Positions 54,800 to 64,000 of a stretch of 64,000 nucleotides of DNA are shown here, piece by piece; positions within the stretch are counted from its first letter, which is position 1, and each line of letters starts with the position of its first letter. The DNA comes from Liolophura sinensis. Lineage: Eukaryota > Mollusca > Polyplacophora > Chitonida > Chitonidae. The notes under the pieces are model-generated. The model was not told where the DNA came from. It saw nothing but the letters and a program-made list of their open reading frames with translations, and ran no database searches. The stretch is taken from the NCBI RefSeq assembly GCF_032854445.1, contig NC_088306.1:28617764-28681763 (forward strand), given 5' to 3'. The position numbers were made by a program, and so were the translations under genes.

Positions 54800-56800
54800 T
54801 TAGATTTTATCTAAGAAATTCGCCTAATTGCATGCATTCTTAACTCGTCTGGATGACAAGGCGTTCTGCCCACGTCATCACAGTTGTCCATCGCGAGTGA
54901 CTCAACATTTTAATGTTGGGATAAATATGACTCGTTTCTGTGCGTAAGTAAATGTTACCGTAGCAAATTTCACAATAAAAATCTCCCAAAAAGTGAAAAT
55001 AAATCTTAAGCAATCTCTCTCCCCGATGAGAAGCTTATCGAGATGACTGCATTTAATTTAGGAAGACATAACGTTGATAATGGTGATATTATATGCAGCT
55101 ATTAGGTTGTTTAGGATATAAGTTTGGATTTCCAAGAATTTCGAAACTTGCCTCATCGCTCTCACACAAGCGCATTAACTTCTTTCTGTTTTCAAACGGG
55201 CGCAATGTGAAAAAGAAATTTGGCACATTGCAGAGGCTCTCCGTTTTCAAACGGGGACACTTCAGATGGAACACTGTATAAATTCTCCAGTCTCTTTTTA
55301 CCGAATTGAACATAATCTATAATCGCCCCCCCCCCCCCCCTTCCATACTGTACGTCTTTATGTTTATTTTATTTCGTAGTTGCCTGACATTATTATTTAT
55401 ACACTAAAGGATTAGTGCCAGCAAAATCTATTGCCATAAACCTAATAATGAAACCGAAGAAATAATATTGAAAATGATAAGCTAATATACATATATTCAA
55501 CCCGTGACGACTCAAGGGAAAGTAAACTGTGAATTAAGAAGTCTAATGAAACGACTTCAGTGGAGATTTGAATAAGGGATTATGCGAGTTTTGTGCTGAA
55601 ATTGAGTTTTATAGCTGACAAAAGCCGCACTGCCAGCATGGCAAGCCGAACGATTTTAAACTCGAATGAATGAGTAATTCTAGACCTGTTACGTCCAATA
55701 GATTGCAATTAACACCACTGCATTGTTTATTACATAATTCTGCTTAAGTCATGGCGCTAGAGGGCGTGTAAATTGGTCCTGTTTATGCACTTACATGAAC
55801 AGTTAAAGTAACAGCTTGACTGAGGTACAATGACAAGAGACCGTATTTCAACGGGTTAAGTATGCCCACATGCCAACTATCACATTGTCGTCGCTGCTCT
55901 CGACTTTCTGTCTATTCTTTACGTCTATGGCACTGCCATCGCTGCCCTGGTTTTACTGTCTATGCTGTACCGCCTATCACACTGTGGTCACTGGTGTGGT
56001 TTTACTCTCTATGCTCAACGTCAATCACACTGTCGTCGCTGCTCTGGTTTTACTTTTTATGCTGTACCGTCTATCACACTGTCGCCGCTTCTCTGGTTTT
56101 ACCTCTATGCTCAACGTCTATCACACTGTCGTCGCTTCTCTGGTTTTACTCTCTATGCCCTACAGCATAGAGAGTAAAACAGTCTATCACACTGTCGTGG
56201 CTGCCGTGGTCTTACTCTCTACTCTGTACGCCTATTACACTGACGTCGCAGCTCTCGTCTCACTGTCTATTTTGTACGTCTTTAAATATGTTACAAACAA
56301 CTAAACAACTAGTACATTCACTATATAGAAGTAGATCAGACGGACACAACACGCACTCAACGGCGCTTAATCTTGCGTGTCTGATGTTCAATATAAGTCA
56401 CGGCACACAACACGTGCTCGATTGGATTTAAAGTACTACTGAAAACTGCTCCATCTGGATGAATGAAATATTTCCAAACGATATGTAAGTCGTCAATTAA
56501 ACAATCCAAACGTTATTATTTTGTCGCGAGAGAGTAAATGAGGAATCATGCACGAATTTATAACTTTTAGGATGGCGCCCACTTTTATACGTCTTGGATC
56601 TGTAGATGTTAGATCAGACATCCATATACCAACCGTCAACCAAAAACGGACCTTTTAGGTTAATATTAGCAAAACCAATTTCCAAAAAAGCGTTCAATAC
56701 AAAGTACCAGATAACTACGAGCTTATATAAAAAAGTAGGACTGAAGTTAGAACGGATTCTTGTAAAGAGAAACAGTCAACACACTGAGTGATGACTGAAT
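54800..56800 (+). repeat. Duplicated segment, copy 1
   Basis: Diverged but colinear with 58500-62540. Matching blocks: TCGCCTAATTGCATGCATTC with TCATCTAATTGTATACCTTG; GAGATGACTGCATTTAATTT with GAGATGACTACATTTCATTT; AAAGCCGCACTGCCAGCATG with AAAGCCGCACTGCAGGCATG; TTGCAATTAACACCACTGCA with TTGCAATTAACATCACTGCA; GAGGAATCATGCACGA in both; ending in family B. Copy 1 holds a family A element with a 48-bp array at 55740-56330 that copy 2 lacks. Confidence 0.8.
55870..56290 (+). repeat. 48-bp array inside a family A element
   Basis: Unit TCTATCACACTGTCGTCGCT GCTCTGGTTTTACTCTCTAT GCTCAACG, about eight imperfect copies. At 56143-56180 GTTTTACTCTCTATGC and GCATAGAGAGTAAAAC form a perfect 16-base hairpin across CCTACA. 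Single units of the same sequence mark other family A copies (7990-8090; 63290; 63665, reversed). Confidence 0.9.
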
Positions 56801-58499
56801 GAGTGCCCACTGTAAAGGTTGCTGAATGTTCATCAGAAATGACTTAAATAAGCATCTTCCTTCTTTTAATAATCGGTCGTTTAGCTAGCCAGCAGACAGC
56901 AACAAAATTCAGTGTTGATTTTCTTTTTTCAGTGTAGACCGAGATCTGTGCTATGCTATTGTGAATCTGCTATCAAGATTATACGTCGTTGGCCTGAAGC
57001 TTGATATTGGACTTGACATCAAAGCAAATATTGTACTTAGCAATCTTTGTCTCACAAAACAAGTATAGAAATTGATCCACGTTATTTATAAACCATTTAA
57101 GTTTCTACAAGAAAAAATTTATTTATCTTCGGCTTTCTCGTTGTTTTATTTCTTACAAATCTTTACTTACTATCAAGTTGCAGAGAAAGACAACTAATCG
57201 TTCTTCTTATTCTGTATTGCCCCGTTTCATATTAGTGCATGCTAACGGCTGTTTGCTAAACCATTAACAATACTGTCATAACGGAACGAGAGTAATTCGC
57301 ACAAAAAATTACTTTCAGATTGCACTTAGGTCAATTGTTAAGAGAATATTCGATGTCAATAGATGTCAAACATTTGATAAATTGACCCACCGTTCGACTG
57401 ACGGAAAGAAAGCTGCAAGGTTTACTCTTTATAGTCTGTTTTTTTTATGTATGCTCTCTCATAAAAACTCTCTATTTTTTCTGGCGTTGATGATCAGGAT
57501 GTTTTTGTTCTGATAGCCTGTGAAAAGAACGCCACATCTGCCGGCTATTGGCGATTGTTCGATGGTTTCGTGGTAAACACAAACAAACTGAGTAAATATT
57601 GTCAAGTCGGCTTATGCTGGTTATCCACAGTCTTTAACAAACGATGTTCATACCAAAGCTCTTTGAAGGGACAATAAAAGTTATTTAAAATGATTTGCCG
57701 GCATCACATCACACAATGGTGTTTAAGGCCAAGAATTGTTAGCTCTAGTTAAACATGTATTTCACAAGGTCAGTCGATCAATTTCTTGATTCTGTCATTT
57801 AACATCAACAACCCATCCTTTACCATTGGACATGTATTTAACTTGGTATTTGCGTGTAAGACCACACCAAACGTTAAACAAAATGTCACAGATATTGTAA
57901 TCTTATACATACGAATATGGGGCCCGGGGTAACCCATCGACATTTGGTCATCTACAAACAAACGTGTTCTGTGCAGATTTTCAACCCTTGAAAGAGCTCT
58001 CTACGTGCTTGTAGGCGTTACCAACTGAAGGCAAGTGATGGCCACTGAATTCCATGCTCATCCACCACGTAAAAACATTTGTAGAGGGAGGTAGGGGCGA
58101 GGGAATCTCCAGAATTGCGTCTCCAGGTCTCTTGACTCACCTTTTGTGTATCTTACATGTATCTGCTTGGGGCTTCAAGGTCTTTATCTCAGTGGTCAAC
58201 TGTGCCAATTATTAAGTCAACTTTTGACCATTTACGATCTACAGTAACCTTCAAACACACGCCTCCACCGCAGTCTTACGTCACCTAGAGGATACGTGAA
58301 ATGACTAGAGATGTTCGGCCACCAGGCATAATTGTATAACTTAAAATAAAACCAACGCCCTCAAGTATAGTAAAAGAAAAAAGCGCTAATTCTGAGCAAG
58401 GTTTGAGGTTTGAATGAGGTGAGAAGTTCACGTCCTTTTCTTAACTAAAGTAGGAAACATACATAAAGGCGGAAAGAACCACCCACTATATCTGATACT
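56801..58499. other. Intergenic
   Basis: No gene, array or recognisable element. AT-rich with short frames only. Confidence 0.5.
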
Positions 58500-61400
58500 G
58501 TTGGTTTTTATGTTAGATTTTTTCTCTCTGCGTGAAATTCATCTAATTGTATACCTTGTTAGCTTGACATGATGGCCAAGCGTTTTGCCAATATTATCCA
58601 AGTTTTCCTTTGCTCGTGACTCAATATTTTATGAAAGGACACATACAACTCCTTTCGTTGCGCGAGTAGACAGTGCCTTCGTAAATTTCACAGCAAAATT
58701 TACCACATCAGAAAATAAAACTCGAGCAAGCTCGTTGTCATCTCACTGGTACACAATTTTGTCATTGAGGTCAGTCAAGCCTTGCTTTAAAATTAACTAA
58801 GATTATCTAATTTGATTCAGTGAAATATTTCTTTGTAAAAGGAAAAGTTGACTTTATATGTACATGTGAGGGTGACTTTATCTGTACATGTGAGGATGAC
58901 TTTACATGTACATGTCATCGTGATTTTACATGTACATGTTAGGGTGATTTTACATGTACATGTGAGGGTGAGTTTATATTTACATGTGAGGGTGACTTTA
59001 CATGTACATGTCATCGTGATTTTACATGTACATGTGAGGGTGATTTTACATGTACATGTGAGGATGACTTTACATGTACATGTGAGGGTGACTTTACATG
59101 TACATGTGAGGGTGACTTTACATGTACATGTGAGACGACTTTAAATGTACATGTCATCGTGATTTTACATGTACATGTTAGGGTGATTTTACATGTACAT
59201 GTGAAGGTAACTTTACATGTACATGTGAGGGTGACTTTACATGTACATGTAAGACGACTTTAAATGTACATGTCATCGTGATTTTACATGTACATGTTAG
59301 GGTGATTTTACATGTACATGTGAAGGTAACTTTACATGTACATGTGAGGGTGACTTTACATGTACATGTGAGACGACTTTAAATGTATATGTCATCGTGA
59401 TTTTACATGTACATGTTAGGGTGATTTTACATGTACATGTGAAGGTAACTTTACATGTACATGTGAGGGTGACTTTACATGTACATGTGAGGATGACTTT
59501 ATATGTACATGTGAGGGTGACATTACATGTACATGTGAGGGTGATTTTACATGTACATGTGAGGGGGACTTTACATGTACATGTGAGGGTGATTTCACAT
59601 GTACATGTGAGGGGGACTTTACATGTACATGTCATTAGGATTTTACATATACATGTGAGGGTGACTTTACATGTTAATGTGATTTTCCATGTACATGTGG
59701 CATTAAATTGCCACTCCGTTGACATTCAAATGTCAGTTTACAACTATCCGCTTAGCTTTCTGTTGTAAGGTCTTCAACAGCATTATTAACTCAAGCTAGT
59801 TATCAGCAAAGTTAATTTGTCTGGTTTACCTTCCATGACACCCACACAGGCACTGTCAGGTGACCTCACCTGAAGGAGAGAACAAGTTTGGTCGGATTGA
59901 CGAACGCAGAAGAGCGGAAATATTACAGAAGTAGGGGAAGAAGCGTAGTTAACTGAAGTTCATACTGAGTCCGGGAGATGTGAAAATCATTGCAATCTAT
60001 ATGATACAAGCGTTGTTTTATGGTAGATTAACTTTTCACTGACTGAAAAAGCGGGGCTAACTGTGTATGTTCACAACTGGGCTTGGTGTCTTACAGCTTC
60101 TTTCCCTTTACCCTTATAAACCCAAGGCTTAATGCAGGTAAAACTCGTTTAGTATTTGGATAGATTTGGGTAAATTTTACAAACATTCCTCCCAAAAGAG
60201 AATGGAAAGTCAAAAAAAATCTATATCCTATATGACAATATTGTCACAAATGGTACACAATTAACTTCACTGAACTTGCCTTGAGATGACTACATTTCAT
60301 TTACTAAAAGATAACCTTGACAACGGGGATTTTATGCGGCTCTTAGTTCTTTTTGGGATTTCAATTTGGACTTGCCTTTAAATAACTCATTGTAAAAAGA
60401 CGTCGTTCTTTAAAAGTAGACCTTAAGCTTTGTTTCGTCAAACTATCGGTTGTAAGGAGAGATCAAATTATTGTCATCAGCTAAATGAAACGTCTGATAT
60501 TCCGAACTAGGAGAGCAGTTTAACGGCATTCCCTTCAACCACAAGGGCCGACGAGGTTCGCGTTTACAGCACGCCTTGCATGGGATTTTGGAGAAGACCA
60601 CATGTCCGCCAAAATATGTTGCATATATATGCACTCTACGCTTGGGAGAGTTTGTCTATAACTTGGCAAAAGTAGACGATTTACAGTATAAACGTAAGTG
60701 TCAGTATATAAAGGACTCTTTTGCACACAGATGACCCCTGTGGCTGAGGTCGATTGCTAACATGCTCAGAAGACAAATCGCCTGCGAAATGACGCAAGAG
60801 CTTTCCTGGTATGCGGTTGAAGCTGTTATGAAAAAGGTGTAGCCGACGGAATAGACCAAGCTAAAATGTTGGCTGCTAACCACTAGCCTGCTGTATGTCC
60901 TTGAATGCACCATATCCTTTTCTGTCCATTGTTGGTATTTCAGACACGTTTTGTCTTAAAAATAATACCGTGAATATACATATCCTCAATGTAATAGTAC
61001 AACATACTGTTAGTTGAAGTAAATGGCGTTGAGATTTCGTTGGAAAAATATTGTATGCCATCTGTATAGATTTACTCTGTATTTAAACGTATCTAACATA
61101 TAACTTGACCACATATGAAGAAATATAAATAAAGACTTTCTTGTGTGGTTCAAATTCACTCCCTTTCCCCCAATACCTCACCATGTTAAACACTATGAAA
61201 ATGTGCAATGATAGGAATCGAACTCTTTATGGCAGTCGACACAACTGGTGCAAGGCGCACAACGCATTAAAAGGCATGAACTGTTTTTGTAAATGAGCTC
61301 CTATGAACTTCCAAATTATTTGATTTTTGTTCGATTTATAAAATTATGATTGCGTGAACCAGCACGATACTTCGTTATAGATTACTACTCCTTAACTACA

Positions 61401-62540
61401 CACCAAATATATGGAAACGATCTTGGTTCAAGTAATCATATTTTAGTATAAATTGAATTCCTTCAGGAAAAACCCCTTAAAACCGCAAAATCTGCTTTTG
61501 ACCCCACATTTGGCATTGAGTATAACAAAAAGTATACATCGCATCACTCCAATTTTTCACATATATGTTCTTCAGTAATTGTACTTTGTCTTCAAGTAAG
61601 TCTTACTTGTTTTTCTGCATGAAGAAAATTACACCTTACTGCTGCGAAGGAGTGGAACGATTTCCTATCTAGTTGCAAGGGGTCCTTTGTTACCGTATCA
61701 TTACCGTAGTACTGGAAATAACGTGCTAAACAATTAGTATCTTTGAACCATTTTCTTGTGAACTGCATTAACAGAAATCATCTAAATAAACAAATGGATA
61801 TTATTGAATTATATTTCTTTAACGTAGAATAATCCACTACCAAAAAAAACCACAAATAAAAAAAAAAATAAAAAAAAAACAAACAAAGGAAAATAATCAA
61901 GGCTGTATATTTACTGCAGGTGGCCAAAATAAAAAAAAAATGATAATGAAATTGATACGGTAATATGCATGTGTTCAACACGTGACGGCCCAACGGAAAG
62001 TAAAGTGTGGAGTAATATCTATAATAAAAACGACTTCAGGCGAGATTTGAAAAGGGAGTATAATAATGGAGTAATTTAATGGCTGAGAAAAGCCGCACTG
62101 CAGGCATGATGAACGTAGTGGTTTTAAAGCCGAATGAGTTATTCTAGACTAGTCAAGTCTGATACATTGCAATTAACATCACTGCATTTCTATTACCTAA
62201 TTCTGTTTAGGCCATGGCACACAACACATGCTTAGTTGGATTTCAAGTGCTTTTATGGATTTCAAATACTTCCATAAAATGTGTAAGTCGTTGATTAAAC
62301 AATGCCAGTGTTATTATGTTGTGGCGAGAGAATAAGTGAGGAATCATGCACGATGTTCTAACTAATACGATGGCGCCCACTTTTCTACCTCTTGGATCTG
62401 TAAATGTCAAATCAGGGATCCATATAGCAACCGTCAACCAAAACGGTCAGTAACAGCAAGACCAGTTTCTACCAAAGCGTTGAATACAAAGGACCAGGTA
62501 ACTACTGTTTCTCATCTTTCTACTATAAGAAGCTTTGTTT
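58500..62540 (+). repeat. Duplicated segment, copy 2
   Basis: See 54800-56800. Copy 2 carries the 24-bp array (58851-59701) and about 1.5 kb of extra sequence (60400-61900) without counterpart in copy 1. It ends with the shared family B piece (CATATAGCAACCGTCAACCA). The extra sequence has only short open frames (60443-61061 on -), with no domain. Confidence 0.78.
58851..59701 (+). repeat. 24-bp tandem array, about 35 copies
   Basis: Unit GACTTTACATGTACATGTGA GGGT; each contains the palindrome ACATGTACATGT. A five-unit block marked by GACGACTTTAAATGTACATG begins near 59132, 59251 and 59370, a higher-order period of 119 bases. The unit is eight codons long, so both strands stay open (VHVRVTLH / TCTCKITL). 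Confidence 0.97.
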
Positions 62541-62854
62541 AGAAAAAAATAAAAACTATTGATGAATATCGAAATTGAGCAGAAAATTGGATCTCTGCGT
62601 CTTCGCGTGGAAGACGCTATTTAGTAGTAAAACAATAAAGAGCCTATGTAGGAGATACATAAGGCTGCGTTAATGACGCCTACCTTTACAAATACTTTGA
62701 AGATAAAGTCTTGGTATATTTAGCCAAAGGCCACAAAGGGTCCGGCTCAAATTAAAATGGCATAACAAGAAAAGCTCAAGGACAGCAAAATAACAGATAT
62801 ATATTGCTATTAATATTGCTGTCCCAGTAGGTATTACTCAAAATATCAAGAGTA

Positions 62855-63260
62855 AAACTATCCCTCTTGTCGTATAGTCTTTGTACGAACAGAAGTTTAG
62901 AGAAGATTTCACACACGGAGAGTTTGTGGTTCCGTTTCAAGCGAGCAAAAAGTGGAAATTTATCTTTGACAGCCCTCGCTTTTTATCGATTGTTTAAAGA
63001 TGGGATATCATCGATATACCGATACGTGAATGAGCAAGGTGGAGCCTGATGACGATTTCTTTCTAATGATTTCTGCATATCGCCGTAGCATAATTGTGAA
63101 ATTCTATCTATTAAGTCTTTGTGAGGAATAATAGCATAGAGAGCAAAGAAATCTCAAAAGGATATGCCCTTGTAGGGTATACATATTTGAGCGTTTTGTT
63201 CTTCAGTGAGAAGCTTTAAGTCAGTAAGATTCCACCTGTAGCTGAAGGTATAAGTTTTGT
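62855..63260 (-). pseudogene. Penelope-like reverse transcriptase fragment, internally deleted
   Basis: Reading right to left: LTEEQNAQICIPYKG, then in shifted frame FFALYAIIPHKDLIDRIS, then QKSLERNR and SFTYRYIDDIPSLNN. The last holds YIDD, the catalytic metal-binding motif of the family. The region between PHKDLIDRIS and YIDD is far too short, so the middle is deleted. Stop after SLNNR. Same family as 28290-29470 and 32260-33060. Confidence 0.68.
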
Positions 63261-63279
63261 AACAAAATGTTATAATGTA

Positions 63280-63880
63280 CATGTAATTACAGATGTACAG
63301 TAAGACCAGAGCAGCGGCGACAGTGTGATAGCTGGCAAATGGTCCAGTGAAATATAACTGGTGAAATACAGCCTTTTTCGCCAATTTACCTCAGTCAGGG
63401 TTTTATTCTAACTGTTCATGTAAATGCATAAATAGTAGCAATTCACACGCTCCCTAGCCCCGTGGCTTAAACAGAACTAGATAAAAAAAATACGCAGTGA
63501 TGTTAATTCGAATTATTAGCCGTCACTGGACTAAAATTACTCAAAATGCGGTGTCGTCATTACATTTAACTTACAATCACATTAAAACAATGTAGAGGAA
63601 CGAGGTCTCGGCTAAGCTTGGCCCACCAGCAGAATCCTGGTTTATGCAAACATACAGTATAATTACAGATGTACAGCATAGAGAGTAAAATCAGAGCAGC
63701 GACGACAGTGTGATAGCTAACAAATGTTTACACGTAACTGGTGAAAATCGGCCTCTTGTCAGCTTAATTGAAATTATTAGCCGTCACTGGTCTAGAATTA
63801 TTCAAAATGCAGTATTGTCATCACATTAACAAACACTCATATTAGAACAGGGCAAAGGAACCAGACCTCCAGTATAGCTA
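63280..63880 (-). repeat. Two family A copies in direct order at the window end
   Basis: 63290-63600 and 63665-63850 both run CAGAGCAGCG.CGACAGTGTGATAGCT, then GTGAAAT, then ATTATTAGCCGTCACTGG and TCAAAATGC.GT. The first is the close match of 1-230. Confidence 0.8.
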
Positions 63881-64000
63881 CTGCACAACAACTTGATTCG
63901 TGGTGAAAAGTCTGATTAGCTCTAATACATATTTTTCTTGGCTTTTCGAATCCGTTTGATAAAACAAGAGAGAGGATCATATTTGTGAGATTCTTTTGCA

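Noticed and set aside
54292-54803. Repetitive Gly/Val/Ser-rich or Pro/Thr-rich protein in the 42-bp array
   Set aside because: Frames shift at single-base losses within the array, with no flanking exon or signal; consistent with non-coding minisatellite.
58851-59768. Long open frames on both strands (His-Val and Thr-Cys rich)
   Set aside because: They are the 24-bp repeat read in frame; both strands are open simply because the unit is a multiple of three without stops.

Overview
Eukaryotic, AT-rich, repeat-dense nuclear DNA with spliced genes. The tRNA-derived SINEs with (ATAA)n or A-rich tails, the SINEs with (ATTC)n tails, and the mix of Tc1, Penelope-like and Polinton-type elements suggest a lophotrochozoan invertebrate, most likely a mollusc. 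That placement is inference; no species can be named.

Three protein-coding genes can be supported from splice sites and reading frame. (1) A complete six-exon SLC16/monocarboxylate-transporter-like gene on the + strand (1040-13521, 528 codons); every intron is phase 1. (2) and (3) Two paralogous secreted C-type-lectin genes on the - strand, with exons at 36909-35085 (first exon not located) and 51945-47093 (complete, 287 codons). Both share an unusual layout: C-type lectin domain split over two exons, then one exon coding a linker plus an eight-cysteine PAN/apple-like domain. Their three shared exons have sizes 201/222/341 and 201/222/365 bp.

Between 13.9 and 35 kb there is no host gene I can support. 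This part is mobile DNA: a foldback element at about 20.7 kb, and an 8.9 kb segment (21938-30821) with long inverted termini, AGT...ACT ends and a near-perfect 6-bp target duplication, the signature of a Polinton/Maverick. It carries decayed coding remnants, a nested Tc1 transposon with both inverted ends, and a Penelope-like reverse transcriptase fragment that is itself interrupted by a SINE. Further Penelope-like fragments lie at about 32.3-33.1 and 62.9-63.3 kb.

From 36.9 kb to 59.7 kb the window is packed with unrelated minisatellites (units of 76, 31, 47, 76, 23, 39, 42, 42, 48 and 24 bp). One 76-bp array is built from the 3' splice site and first coding bases of a lectin exon, so it multiplies a splice acceptor twelve times. 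An 85-bp array inside the transporter gene grew from part of a dispersed repeat. A diverged direct duplication links 54.8-56.8 kb with 58.5-62.5 kb. Most open frames longer than 60 codons outside the listed exons lie in repeats or have no coding character and are left out.
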